Source of the DNA: Melioribacteraceae bacterium
GTDB taxonomy: Bacteria; Bacteroidota; Ignavibacteria; Ignavibacteriales; Melioribacteraceae
DNA length: 64,000 nt
Reading direction: 5' to 3'
Assembly: GCA_016342755.1 (NCBI GenBank)
Contig: JAEINS010000011.1
Span: 1-64,000 of the forward strand
Below, piece after piece: positions 27,484 to 36,972 of this stretch. Numbering within the stretch: position 1 is the stretch's first letter; each line of letters starts with the position of its first letter. Made by a program: the position numbers and the translations under genes. The notes under the pieces are model-generated. The model was not told where the DNA came from. It did no database searches and saw only the letters and a list, made by a program, of their open reading frames with translations.

Positions 27484-28188
27484 TCAATCAGCAATTGCTA
27501 TAGAAAGGGCGAAGATATTCTTTGCCCCTTTTTCTTTTAAAACCTTTCCGCACTCAGTTATAGTAGAGCCCGTTGTAATTACATCGTCTATAAGAATAAT
27601 ACTTTTCCCATTTATATTTTTCCCGTTCCGGCATTTAAATGCATCGGAAATATTTTCTTTTCTTTCTTTTAAATTATAATTGGTTTGCGAATCTGTAAAT
27701 TTTGATCTTGAAACAGAAGAATCATCCATTTTAATTTTGCTCAGCTTTGATAATTCTTTTGTAATATAATACGATTGATTATATCCGCGTTCGGCTTTTT
27801 TTACTCTGTGAAGGGGAATTGGAATGAGTAAATCACAATTCCAATCGGTAATTTTCTTTTCTGCTTTCTCAAATAATAAACGACCAAGAAAAGTTCCTGC
27901 TTTAATATTTGAACTATATTTAAGAGAGTGAATTATATCTTGAAGCAATCCTTCTTTTTCGAAAATAAAAGGAGAATAAAAATTGCTGATGATTTTTTCT
28001 TCTTCAAATTTTCGTTCAAACTCAGAATTTATTCTTTTTGAATCAGCATCTTTAATATTTTTAATACAACTTAAGCAGACTATGTTCTCTTTGTACTCTA
28101 ATTTTGAAGAACATCCTAAACATAGTCTGGGAAGGAAAAAATCAGCAATTGAATTTAGATATCTAATTATACCTAATTCATTCAACAC
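27484..28188 (-). CDS. ComF family phosphoribosyltransferase-like protein
   Basis: The 234-residue protein has an N-terminal zinc-finger-like region with CLGCSSKL and CLSCIKNI, followed by a type I phosphoribosyltransferase fold whose PRPP loop is ILIDDVITTGSTITECG. Proteins of this family (ComF/GntX) are connected with DNA uptake and processing in naturally competent species; the molecular role is not known. Its start overlaps the end of the hemerythrin gene by 11 bp, so it is translated from the same message. Confidence 0.9.
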   Translation of the reverse strand: MLNELGIIRYLNSIADFFLPRLCLGCSSKLEYKENIVCLSCIKNIKDADSKRINSEFERKFEEEKIISNFYSPFIFEKEGLLQDIIHSLKYSSNIKAGTFLGRLLFEKAEKKITDWNCDLLIPIPLHRVKKAERGYNQSYYITKELSKLSKIKMDDSSVSRSKFTDSQTNYNLKERKENISDAFKCRNGKNINGKSIILIDDVITTGSTITECGKVLKEKGAKNIFALSIAIAD

Positions 28189-28582
28189 CCTGCCCCGCTA
28201 AAAACTTACAAAGTTTACTGTCGTTTAATTCATGATGATTAAACATCCATGTCCTAAGGGAATTTAAAAATTCCAGCGTTAACATTTTCCCCCCGGATAT
28301 AATTACTTCTTTTTCCTTGTTTATCTGGGCTAAAACACGATCATGTTCCATCTTGTGCGAAAAATAGTTAGGGAATTTGTATTCCTTAATTAAGTTTTCT
28401 TCAGTATCAAAATGCGTTTTTGTATCGTCACAAAATTTTGATAATAGATTTTTTACCAATTCATTTTTATCAGAGCCTAATAATCCGTGCATCTGATTTA
28501 GCATATCTGCCAATGACAAATGTTGTTCATCAATAACTTTAATTTTACCAAGTTGTTCTTCATTCCATTCAATAAATTTCAT
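28178..28582 (-). CDS. Bacteriohemerythrin
   Basis: The 134-residue protein is a single hemerythrin domain with the full set of di-iron ligands: His in IDEQHLSLAD, HFDTEE, FSHKMEHD and the C-terminal NHHELNDSKL. Such proteins bind oxygen reversibly and serve in oxygen storage, delivery or sensing. It lies 17 bp after the VWA gene and overlaps comF. The oxygen-binding role fits a microaerobic or facultative lifestyle. Confidence 0.92.
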   Translation of the reverse strand: MKFIEWNEEQLGKIKVIDEQHLSLADMLNQMHGLLGSDKNELVKNLLSKFCDDTKTHFDTEENLIKEYKFPNYFSHKMEHDRVLAQINKEKEVIISGGKMLTLEFLNSLRTWMFNHHELNDSKLCKFLAGQGVE

Positions 28583-28599
28583 TTTCCACCAAAGTTAGT

Positions 28600-30717
28600 T
28601 TAAAGTAATCCCCATCTTTTTCGTAAGAACCATTCAACCGAAAATATAAATATAATTATAATAACAAGATATTCATTAGACCACAATGAAAAATCTTTTT
28701 CTTCTATTATAAAAGTTCTTTTTTTGTTAGTTATGTTTTCTATTTCAGAGAAAATACCATTGTAATTGTTTATATGAAAATATTTTCCGCCAGAAATGTC
28801 CGCAATATTTTTTAAGAAATTTTCATTTAAGGAGTGAGAGGTTTTTTCAACTTCTACGTCACCAATTGTAAATTTGCCTTTATCAGTTCCTATTATAACT
28901 CCATCAATCTTAACGGTTCCTGTAAACGAATAATCCCCAGTGTTAATGGTTTCAAGAGATGATTCGTAAGTTCCGTTATTATTTTCCAAAGCTAATGTAA
29001 ATTTTTCATCGCTACTTTTAATAAGCAATTCTATTTCTGCGTTTGTTACGGGAGTAAAGGTTTCATCGTATATTTTTGCCGCGAACTCAACTATTTCTCC
29101 GCGAGAATATATTTTCTTTTGCGATGAAATATTGATCCTCTTTTTATCATCTTTTGCATTTAGCCATTTAACCGACTGCAAAATAAAGTTATCTAAAACA
29201 TTAGCGTTTTTATCAGAGGCCTGAAGTTTTAATCTCCAAACATCCTTAAATAACAAAGCAATAGATTTAGAATCCGAAATTTGCCTTGTTATAATTAGAG
29301 ATGAATTAGTCTTCTGATTATTAAGCAATGATACAGCTATGTTTTTACATCCTTGTTTTGGAGAAATATTAAACGCTGCTTTGTAAATTGGCGGAAGCTG
29401 ATTCCATGCTAAAATATGATCTTGTGAATTGTTTTTTAGCAGAGGAGAAATTAAATCTACAACCTCAATTCTCGATTCAATAAAGTTATTATTATAACTG
29501 GTAAAACTAAAAGGTATATTATTTTTAAGCGCATATAACTTAGCAAAATCAGTTCCTTCCGAAAGTGTAATTAAAAAGGGCTTAGTTTTAATCGCTTCAT
29601 TAACTTTTTGAATTATGTTGTAATTTGTAATTGAAGAAGGGAAACCAATTAAAAACAAAATATCCGAACTATCAATAACAGATAAACCGCTATTTGTTTC
29701 AATAAACTTTGTTGAGCTGATCTGACTTAAAGACATAATTTCTAAATTATCATCTTTATTTAAAATATTTCTGATAAAGGAAACATCCGGTGAAGGACTT
29801 CCGGTTAGCAGACAAACTTTAATTTTACTTTTTAGAACATTTATGAAAAAGGATTTCTGATTATTATCGTACGTTATTTCATCGGCAACCTGAGATATTT
29901 TTACAGTTAGTTTTTCTTCACCAAAGTTTTTAGGGATATATGAAAAACTTGCTTTGTTAATGCCAGACTTATTTATAGCGACTTCTTTTTGTTCAATTAC
30001 AGAATTCCCTTTTAATAGAGAAGCAATAATTTTTGTATTTTCTAAATCACTGGAATTTATTATGGCTGATATTTCTGTTGGTTTGTTAGAATATATATAC
30101 TCATTATAATCAACTTTTTTTATAGAAATATCTTTCCCGGAAATCTTCTCTCCAATACCTACAGTATAAATCGGGATTGCTAATTTTTTAATTTCGTTTA
30201 ATGATTCTGAACCATCTGTAATTGAACCGTCACTTAAAATAGTTACGGTAGAAAGATTCTTATTATTGGTCTCAATATATTTAACAATACTCTCAAAATT
30301 TGTAACTGCCTCATTTAACTTCAAATTCTCGGAACTGTATTCTCTAATTCCGTTTCCGAATGTGTAAATTTCTGAATTTTTGTTTTTCTCGTAAAGATTA
30401 ATAAAATCAGCTAGTTTATTTGTTTTATCAGAACTGTCTTTTAACGAGATTGATCTGGAATTATCAATGAACACCATGTTTTTAGGTTCTCTGACAATTC
30501 TTTTTCCTACATTTATAACTGGCTCAAAAATTGCAAGCAGGATTAAAACTAACGCAGTTGAACGTAAAAATATTAGAGGGATTTTTTTGAACTTTTCTAA
30601 AGCCGGAATTGTGTATCTATAACTGTACAAAGTGAAAGCTACAATTAAGAAAAGCCCTATCCAAAAGAAAATAGGGCTAAAAAACAAATCAATATTTATA
30701 AATTCTATATCTAACAT
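28600..30717 (-). CDS. Membrane protein with VWA-like domain
   Basis: The 705-residue protein has two N-terminal membrane segments (FFWIGLFLIVAFTLYSY and LIFLRSTALVLILLAIFE) and one near the C terminus (YLVIIIIFIFSVEWFL), with the bulk in the periplasm. The segment after the second helix, NMVFIDNSRSISLKDSS, is a VWA metal-site motif of the DxSxS type, here DNSRS. Later regions look like Ig-like strands. This architecture is common in Bacteroidota next to MoxR/Bat-like genes, none of which is adjacent here. The function is unknown; protein-protein interaction at the membrane is likely. Confidence 0.75.
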   Translation of the reverse strand: MLDIEFINIDLFFSPIFFWIGLFLIVAFTLYSYRYTIPALEKFKKIPLIFLRSTALVLILLAIFEPVINVGKRIVREPKNMVFIDNSRSISLKDSSDKTNKLADFINLYEKNKNSEIYTFGNGIREYSSENLKLNEAVTNFESIVKYIETNNKNLSTVTILSDGSITDGSESLNEIKKLAIPIYTVGIGEKISGKDISIKKVDYNEYIYSNKPTEISAIINSSDLENTKIIASLLKGNSVIEQKEVAINKSGINKASFSYIPKNFGEEKLTVKISQVADEITYDNNQKSFFINVLKSKIKVCLLTGSPSPDVSFIRNILNKDDNLEIMSLSQISSTKFIETNSGLSVIDSSDILFLIGFPSSITNYNIIQKVNEAIKTKPFLITLSEGTDFAKLYALKNNIPFSFTSYNNNFIESRIEVVDLISPLLKNNSQDHILAWNQLPPIYKAAFNISPKQGCKNIAVSLLNNQKTNSSLIITRQISDSKSIALLFKDVWRLKLQASDKNANVLDNFILQSVKWLNAKDDKKRINISSQKKIYSRGEIVEFAAKIYDETFTPVTNAEIELLIKSSDEKFTLALENNNGTYESSLETINTGDYSFTGTVKIDGVIIGTDKGKFTIGDVEVEKTSHSLNENFLKNIADISGGKYFHINNYNGIFSEIENITNKKRTFIIEEKDFSLWSNEYLVIIIIFIFSVEWFLRKRWGLL

Positions 30718-30882
30718 AAATGCAATAATCTATAAACCATTAAAATGGGAAGTAAATAAAATCTGTCTGTTGCTTTGAGTCGGGCGGAGCGTGAAAAAAA
30801 TATTGTTTTCCCCGTTTCCGACAAGCTTAAACTGACAATCTTTAGTTTTTCTATATGCATGAGTTTTCGCAAATTCTAATCC

Positions 30883-31635
30883 TTAAATATCCCAGTTCTG
30901 CATATCGTTTAATGTTTCATGATCAGTTAAATCAAAATGAATTGGAGATACAGCTACATAATCCTGTTTAACAGCAAACTGGTCTTGGTTAAGGGTTTCA
31001 TCTTCTTCTATTAATTTTCCAGTTAACCAGTAATAATCGTTTCCGTAAGGATCAATACGTTTTTCATAAATATCATCCCATCGCGATTTACCCATTTCCG
31101 TTATTTTGATTCCCTTAATTTTATCTTCAGGCAGATTAGGAACATTTACATTTAGCAAAGTTCCATTTGGTAATCCATGTTTATGTACCAGCTTACACAT
31201 TTTTTGGGCAATTTTACCGGCATATTCAAAGCTATCGGGATTATGATCAGTAATAGACATTGCAATTGAAGGTACATCCATCATAGCAGCTTCTCGGGCG
31301 GCTCCTACAGTTCCGGAATATATTATATTTACTGCTGTGTTTGAACCATGATTAATACCGGAAACAACAATATCCGGAGGTGAATCCATTAAATTTCTAA
31401 TTCCCATTTTCACACAATCAGCCGGAGTACCGGAAACCGCGTATCCAAAAAACTCTTCATTTATAATTCTTTTTTGAACTCGAAGCGGAATTTTCATTGT
31501 TATAGCATGCCCGACCGCACTTTGCTCTGTTTGTGGCGCAACAACAAAAACTTCACCAATTTCTTTTAATGCTTTAGCTAAAACCCAAATACCTTCGGAA
31601 TCTATACCGTCATCGTTGCTTATAAGAATTTTCAT
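30883..31635 (-). CDS. surE: 5'/3'-nucleotidase SurE
   Basis: SurE is a metal-dependent nucleoside monophosphate phosphatase. The 250-residue protein begins MKILISNDDGIDSEG, with the metal-binding Asp pair. It continues with VVAPQTEQSAVGHAIT, the Asn in VVSGINHGSNTA, and YSGTVGAAREAAM, all conserved in the family. It lies 165 bp upstream of the VWA gene on the same strand; that gap holds no gene. Confidence 0.96.
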   Translation of the reverse strand: MKILISNDDGIDSEGIWVLAKALKEIGEVFVVAPQTEQSAVGHAITMKIPLRVQKRIINEEFFGYAVSGTPADCVKMGIRNLMDSPPDIVVSGINHGSNTAVNIIYSGTVGAAREAAMMDVPSIAMSITDHNPDSFEYAGKIAQKMCKLVHKHGLPNGTLLNVNVPNLPEDKIKGIKITEMGKSRWDDIYEKRIDPYGNDYYWLTGKLIEEDETLNQDQFAVKQDYVAVSPIHFDLTDHETLNDMQNWDI

Positions 31636-31796
31636 TTTACCTCAGAACTTGAAATTAAAAAACTAATATAATCTTTTACTTTTAGATACTCAATCTGGCT
31701 CTTGTATATTGAATATTAACTTTAGGCAATATTAAACTCAAAAAAATGGTTTAAATGTATTAACTTTGGAATGAAAAATTTATGGAATACTAATAG

Positions 31797-32609
31797 ATGA
31801 AAAAACTGTTTCTGCTTTTCTTTTTTGTTATGTCTTTATGTATATCAGCGCAAGAAGAGACTACTGAAATTTTTGTTATAGATTCATACATAACACATGA
31901 ACAGCCTTATAAGTTTGTACTTTCTTTTTTTACAAGTGATAGTTGTACTTCTGAAGTAATTATAAAAGATCAGGTTAAAGTTGTTTCAGATGATTTTAAA
32001 GAAGATCATAAACTGAAGGTTTTATTATCTGAGTTTGAGTATGATTCAACTCTTGTTCCGTTTACATTAAACGTAAAAAACAAATCTGGAATTGTAACCA
32101 AAAGCGAATTATTTGAAATTGAAATTCCTGTTGAAATAATTAGTAAAGATACTCCGGGTATATTTATGATGTGCTGTCTGGGTGGAACAATCTTCTTAAT
32201 GCCTTCGCCTGTTTATATTAGATCGCACGGTGAAAATAAATTTGCGCTTTCAAAAGAGATTCCTCTGGTTTCATTTTTTGCGTCCGGGTATAATTACCCT
32301 ACAAGTTATTTGGGATTAGAATATTTATACGTTTTTGATGCTGAGAAAAAGGGGTTTTTAAGATTAAACTATAAATATCTTTTTCAGCCTGGCGGAATAG
32401 AGTTTATATCGCCCGGAATTGGAAGCTTTACAGATTTCAAAGGATATAATGGTTTATCTGGCGAATTGTCAATTGGTCTTTTTAAGATTAGCAATGTTTT
32501 TACAGTTTATAGTAAATATAGATATAATTTCCAGTTGGGCAAAAATGGCAATGAATTTCATGAAATTTCATTAGGGCTTTACTCATCGTTTTTCTCGTTT
32601 AATTTTTAG
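31797..32609 (+). CDS. Secreted, probably outer-membrane protein of unknown function
   Basis: The 270-residue protein has a signal peptide (MKKLFLLFFFVMSLCISAQ). The N-terminal half of the mature part looks like a beta-sandwich. The C-terminal half has amphipathic strands rich in Tyr and Phe (YLGLEYLYVFD, FLRLNYKYLF, FTVYSKYRYNFQLG) and the chain ends in Phe, as do many outer-membrane beta-barrels. I know no family for it. A TAACTTTG box at 31761-31768 could be the -7 element of its promoter. Confidence 0.6.
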   Translation: MKKLFLLFFFVMSLCISAQEETTEIFVIDSYITHEQPYKFVLSFFTSDSCTSEVIIKDQVKVVSDDFKEDHKLKVLLSEFEYDSTLVPFTLNVKNKSGIVTKSELFEIEIPVEIISKDTPGIFMMCCLGGTIFLMPSPVYIRSHGENKFALSKEIPLVSFFASGYNYPTSYLGLEYLYVFDAEKKGFLRLNYKYLFQPGGIEFISPGIGSFTDFKGYNGLSGELSIGLFKISNVFTVYSKYRYNFQLGKNGNEFHEISLGLYSSFFSFNF

Positions 32610-32630
32610 TTATAATCAAATTAGGTTTGT

Positions 32631-33509
32631 GTGAAAGAAGAAAAGAAATTTATTGATCTTGGTGAAAGAGGAAAGTACTCTCTAAAGAATAAGCTTAACA
32701 ATCTTACCGGAAAGGAGTGGATTAAATTTACAAAGTCATGGTTTATTCATAGACCCAAAAGGCGTAAGGATAATGAAATACTTCATCCGGCAAAATATCC
32801 TGAATCGTTGGTAGAAGAATTTATACAGTTTTTCACAAAAGAAAACGAGTGGGTGTTCGATCCGTTTCTGGGAACCGGAAGTACTTTAATGGCGGCCGGC
32901 AGCTTAAATAGAAATGCGGCGGGCATAGAACTTATGCCAAACTATTTTGATATTGCAAAATCGAGAATTGAAAAAGAAAATTTTGATAATAATGTTATTC
33001 CTTTAAATGGCAATTCAAATGAAATGAAAACTGTATTAAAGGAAAATAAATTTAGCAGAAGAAAATTTGATCTTGTTATAACTTCGCCTCCATATTGGAA
33101 TCAGTTAGAAAGAAATTCAATTAGACAAAAAAACAGAAAAGATAAAGGTCTTGATACTCAGTATTCATCGGATAATAAAAACGATCTTGGCAATGAATCT
33201 GATTATAACGGGTTTATAGAAAAGCAGGCTGTTATTTTTGATAACGCGTACGATATAACTAAAGATGGCGGATACCTTGTTATAATTACAAATAATGTTT
33301 ATTTCAAAGGGAAATTATATCCACTGGCTTTTGATACAGCCACATCACTTACAAAACGCGGCAAAAAAAGCTGGGTGATGAAAGACGAAAAAATTTGGCT
33401 TCAGGATGATAAACCACTTTTAGCACTGGGTGTTAATAATGCCTGGGTAGGGAACAGACATCATCAATATTGTTTAATATTTAGAAAAGAAAGTAATAAA
33501 GATGAGTGA
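32631..33509 (+). CDS. Orphan DNA N4/N6 methyltransferase with permuted motif order
   Basis: The 292-residue protein has the SAM-binding motif I in VFDPFLGTGSTLMAA, preceded by the LHPAKYPESLVEEFI segment, and the catalytic motif IV in LVITSPPYWNQL. TSPPY is usual for N4-cytosine or some N6-adenine enzymes. In the common N6_N4_Mtase layout, TSPPY comes first and the HPAxFP-DPFxGSG block last; here the order is reversed. No restriction endonuclease is adjacent, so it looks like an orphan. The start is GTG, and the end overlaps xseA by 8 bp. Confidence 0.82.
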   Translation: MKEEKKFIDLGERGKYSLKNKLNNLTGKEWIKFTKSWFIHRPKRRKDNEILHPAKYPESLVEEFIQFFTKENEWVFDPFLGTGSTLMAAGSLNRNAAGIELMPNYFDIAKSRIEKENFDNNVIPLNGNSNEMKTVLKENKFSRRKFDLVITSPPYWNQLERNSIRQKNRKDKGLDTQYSSDNKNDLGNESDYNGFIEKQAVIFDNAYDITKDGGYLVIITNNVYFKGKLYPLAFDTATSLTKRGKKSWVMKDEKIWLQDDKPLLALGVNNAWVGNRHHQYCLIFRKESNKDE

Positions 33510-34680
33510 ATTACTCACAGTAAGTGAATTAACAAATTCCATAAAAAAAAGTTTAGAAGAGAATTTTGGTTCAATTAGTTTAATTGGTGAAATCTCAAAT
33601 TTTAAAGCGCATGTTTCCGGGCATTGGTATTTTAGTTTAAAAGATTCTGGCGCGCAAATAAATTGTACCATGTGGAAGGGGATAAACAATTATGTTTTTT
33701 TCACTCCGCAAGACGGAATGAAAGTAACAGTAACTGGTAAAATTTCAATCTATCCTCCGCGCGGTACATACCAGCTTGATGTTAAATCGATGAAACCTGC
33801 CGGTATTGGTGAACTTCAGGCGGCTTTTGAGAAATTAAAAAGTGAACTTCATGAAGAAGGATTATTCAACAAAGAATATAAAAAGTCAATTCCCCGGTTC
33901 CCCAATAAAATTGGTATTGTAACGGCAATTGGAGGAGCGGCTCTGCGTGATATGATAAGTGTCGCGAAGAGACGTTACCCGGTATGTGAATTATTAATTA
34001 TGCCTAGTAAAGTTCAGGGAGAAGGGTCAGCCCGGGAAGTTGCTGATGGAATAAGAGAATTAAATACTTACGATGATATTGATGTAATTATTGTTGGACG
34101 AGGCGGCGGTTCTTTGGAAGACCTTTGGGCTTTTAACGAGGAAGCTGTAGCCCGGGCTATATTTGATTCTGAAATACCGGTTATTAGCGGTGTTGGTCAT
34201 GAAGTTGATTTTACAATTGCGGATTTTGTTGCCGATCTGAGAGCACCAACTCCATCGGCCGCAATGGAATTAGCAACACCTAATATAGACGAAATTTTTG
34301 CCTTTATAAACGATTTTTCCTATAATTCAAAGCTTAATATAGATTCTAAACTGAATGATAATTTTGATAGATTGAACAATGTTCTAAACTCTTATGGATT
34401 TCGGAATCCTAAAAATCAGATTAGGAATAAGCAGCAGCTGCTCGATAATCTGATTTACAGAATACAAAATTCGGAAGATAAGCTTATTGAAAGGAAGAAA
34501 AACAAGATTGAGATTTTGCAAAAATCCATTGAGGCAAATAATGTAAATGCTATTCTAAAAAAAGGATTTACAATAATTAAACAAAATGGAAAGTTTATAA
34601 AAAGATCATCTGAGTTTAATAAAAATGAAAAAGCTGAAATTAAATTTTACGATAAAGAGATAGAAATTAACAATGACTAA
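33502..34680 (+). CDS. xseA: Exodeoxyribonuclease VII large subunit
   Basis: XseA and XseB form the single-strand-specific exonuclease VII. The 392-residue protein has the N-terminal OB fold (SLIGEISNFKAHVSGHWYFS), the catalytic core with GIVTAIGGAALRD, IIVGRGGGSLEDLWAFNEE and SGVGHEVDFTIADFVADLRA, and a coiled-coil C terminus. It is slightly shorter than the E. coli protein, mainly in the coiled coil. It overlaps both the methyltransferase gene before it and xseB after it, so the three are probably translated together. Confidence 0.96.
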   Translation: MSELLTVSELTNSIKKSLEENFGSISLIGEISNFKAHVSGHWYFSLKDSGAQINCTMWKGINNYVFFTPQDGMKVTVTGKISIYPPRGTYQLDVKSMKPAGIGELQAAFEKLKSELHEEGLFNKEYKKSIPRFPNKIGIVTAIGGAALRDMISVAKRRYPVCELLIMPSKVQGEGSAREVADGIRELNTYDDIDVIIVGRGGGSLEDLWAFNEEAVARAIFDSEIPVISGVGHEVDFTIADFVADLRAPTPSAAMELATPNIDEIFAFINDFSYNSKLNIDSKLNDNFDRLNNVLNSYGFRNPKNQIRNKQQLLDNLIYRIQNSEDKLIERKKNKIEILQKSIEANNVNAILKKGFTIIKQNGKFIKRSSEFNKNEKAEIKFYDKEIEINND

Positions 34681-34900
34681 GAAAAAAATAACATTCGAAG
34701 AAGAACTTAATAGACTACAGGAAATTTCCGAATTACTTGAAAGTGATGAAATTGGATTAGATGAATCGGTTTCCTTATATGAAGAGGGAATGAAGCTTTC
34801 AACACGATGTTATGGCCAGCTTAAAAAAGCTGAATTAAAAGTAACTGAATTAAAAAAGAAAATGGAAGACGATTTTTCGGAAGAATTTGATTTCGAATAA
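34673..34900 (+). CDS. xseB: Exodeoxyribonuclease VII small subunit
   Basis: The 75-residue protein has the complete XseB domain, FEEELNRLQEISELLESDE and LDESVSLYEEGMKLSTRC, which forms the helical partner of XseA. Its ATG overlaps the end of xseA by 8 bp, the usual coupling for these subunits. dxs starts 12 bp downstream, a neighbourhood (xseB-dxs) shared with many bacteria. Confidence 0.96.
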   Translation: MTKKKITFEEELNRLQEISELLESDEIGLDESVSLYEEGMKLSTRCYGQLKKAELKVTELKKKMEDDFSEEFDFE

Positions 34901-34911
34901 AAGTTAGGGTT

Positions 34912-36831
34912 ATGATGATAGAAAAATCAAAATATAAATTACTTTTCGATATAGACTCACCGGCTGATATTAGAGATTTTGATGCTGCAACTCTAAAAAC
35001 ACTTTGCTGTGAAATTAGAGAATACATGATTGATGTTGTTTCTCAGACAGGTGGGCACTTTGCGAGCGGTCTGGGATCGGTAGAATTGACGGTTGCTCTT
35101 CATAAAGTTTTTAATACTCCGGAAGATAAAATTGTCTGGGATACCGGACATCAGGCCTATCCGCACAAGATAATTACCGGTAGGCGTGATAAAATGACTA
35201 CTATTAGACAGTTAAACGGTTTAAGCGGATTCTTAAAAAGAACCGAAAGTGAATATGATGCTTTTGGTGCTGGTCATGCTTCCACTTCAATTTCAGCTGC
35301 GGTTGGAATTGCAGAAGCAAATAAAAAACTTGGCAACGCGCATAAAAAAGTTATTGCGGTAATTGGTGATGGTGCTATGACTGGCGGAATGGCTTATGAA
35401 GCTCTTAATAATGCCGGTATTAACAAAAGTAATGTTATAGTAGCGTTAAATGATAATAACATGTCTATCTCTCCAAATGTATGGCAGATATCTAATTATT
35501 TTACCGAAATGATTGCTCATCCGGAATACAATAGATTTAAAGGTGCCATTTGGGATTTAACTGGTAAGCTTGATAATTTTGGTGACAGATTAAGAAGAGT
35601 TGCCTCGAGACTTGAATCGGGTATAAAAGCCATTATCACTCCGGGAATGCTTTTTGAAGCTTTGGGATTTAGATATTTTGGACCTGTTAACGGTCATAAT
35701 ATTTCGCAGCTTGTTAAATTATTAGAACATGTAAAAGCGTTTAACGGTCCTATCTTAGTTCACATTCTTAGTGAAAAAGGAAAAGGTTATAAACCGGCTG
35801 AAGGAAATAAAGAAAAATATCATGGTGTTACACCATTCGATAAAATTACAGGTAAATCATTAAAAGAATCTTCCGGTAAACCAAGCTATACCTCAATATT
35901 TGGTGATGCTATAGTAGAGCTTGTTGAAAAGGATTCTGCTATTGTTGGTATTACAGCGGCAATGGCCGATGGAACCGGATTAACCAAGCTTGCTGATAAA
36001 TATCCGGAAAACTTTTTTGATGTAGGTATAGCTGAGGAACATGCTGCTACTTTTGCGGCCGGACTTGCTACACAGGGAGTAACACCGGTTGTAGCTGTTT
36101 ACTCGTCATTTTGTCAACGGGCTTATGATCAGATAATCCATGATGTTGCACTTCAAAAACTTCCAGTGGTTTTTGCACTTGATAGAGCCGGATTAGTTGG
36201 TGCTGACGGACCAACCCATCATGGAACATTTGATATCTCATTTTTAAGAACTGTACCAAACATGGTTATAATGGCACCAAGTAATGAAATTGAATTACGC
36301 GATATGTTTTACACTGCTGTTAATTATAAAAACGGACCAATTGCAATCCGTTATCCAAGAGGTAATGCGCTGGGTATTGAACTTAAAGAAGGTTTCGAAA
36401 AATTAGAAATTGGAAAATCTGTTAAACTTAAAGAAGGTTCTGATGTAGCAATTGTTGCTTTAGGCAGAATGGTGGAATACTCAGTTGAAGCGGTTGAAAG
36501 TTTAGTGGAACAAGGGTTATCGTGTGAACTGATTGATGCTAGATTTGCAAAACCTTTAGACAATTTAATGCTGGATGATCTTGCGGCAAGATTTGATAAA
36601 ATAATTACGGTTGAAGAAAACTCATTAGTCGGCGGATTTGGAAGCGGAATTGTTGAGTACTTCAATGAAAAAAACTATAAAAATGATATTCTGAAAATTG
36701 GTATACCTGATGAGTTTGTTGATCATGGAACTCAGGCAGAATTGCATAGACTATTAGAAATTGATGCCGAAGGAATAGTTAAAAGAACAAAGCTGTTTCT
36801 TGAAAGTGTTGTGGCAAAAGAAATTGTATAA
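34912..36831 (+). CDS. dxs: 1-deoxy-D-xylulose-5-phosphate synthase
   Basis: Dxs joins pyruvate and glyceraldehyde 3-phosphate with thiamine diphosphate, the first step of the MEP isoprenoid pathway. The 639-residue protein shows TGGHFASGLGSVELT, VWDTGHQAYPHKI, GAGHASTSISAAVG, the TPP-binding VIGDGAMTGGMAYEALNNAG and the transketolase-like central DRAGLVGADGPTHHGTFD. Length and motif order are normal. It follows xseB by 12 bp and is closed by a long hairpin at 36843-36882. Confidence 0.97.
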   Translation: MMIEKSKYKLLFDIDSPADIRDFDAATLKTLCCEIREYMIDVVSQTGGHFASGLGSVELTVALHKVFNTPEDKIVWDTGHQAYPHKIITGRRDKMTTIRQLNGLSGFLKRTESEYDAFGAGHASTSISAAVGIAEANKKLGNAHKKVIAVIGDGAMTGGMAYEALNNAGINKSNVIVALNDNNMSISPNVWQISNYFTEMIAHPEYNRFKGAIWDLTGKLDNFGDRLRRVASRLESGIKAIITPGMLFEALGFRYFGPVNGHNISQLVKLLEHVKAFNGPILVHILSEKGKGYKPAEGNKEKYHGVTPFDKITGKSLKESSGKPSYTSIFGDAIVELVEKDSAIVGITAAMADGTGLTKLADKYPENFFDVGIAEEHAATFAAGLATQGVTPVVAVYSSFCQRAYDQIIHDVALQKLPVVFALDRAGLVGADGPTHHGTFDISFLRTVPNMVIMAPSNEIELRDMFYTAVNYKNGPIAIRYPRGNALGIELKEGFEKLEIGKSVKLKEGSDVAIVALGRMVEYSVEAVESLVEQGLSCELIDARFAKPLDNLMLDDLAARFDKIITVEENSLVGGFGSGIVEYFNEKNYKNDILKIGIPDEFVDHGTQAELHRLLEIDAEGIVKRTKLFLESVVAKEIV

Positions 36832-36842
36832 ATAGACGTTAG

Positions 36843-36882
36843 TTTTTGTAACACAGGTTGCTGGCAACCTGTGTTACAAAAA
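36843..36882. terminator. Perfect 19-bp hairpin, probable bidirectional terminator
   Basis: TTTTTGTAACACAGGTTGC pairs base for base with the following right arm across a two-base loop. The arm begins with T residues and ends with A residues, so on either strand the stem is followed by T residues. It lies just after dxs. Confidence 0.75.
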
Positions 36883-36909
36883 ACATTATTCCAACCAAAT
36901 ACCTCCCAA

Positions 36910-36931
36910 ATTGTAATCTAATTGTAATATC
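36910..36931 (+). promoter_or_regulatory. 11-bp tandem pair, candidate Pho box of the regulator gene
   Basis: ATTGTAATCTA and ATTGTAATATC are adjacent 11-bp direct repeats starting 63 bp before the response regulator ATG. PhoB/PhoP proteins bind 11-bp spaced half-sites, so this would be an autoregulatory site. Its 11-bp period matches the larger cluster at 38757-38806. Confidence 0.45.
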
Positions 36932-36972
36932 TGAGTTATACATTTGTTTATTCTAAAAATAAAGAATTGCAA

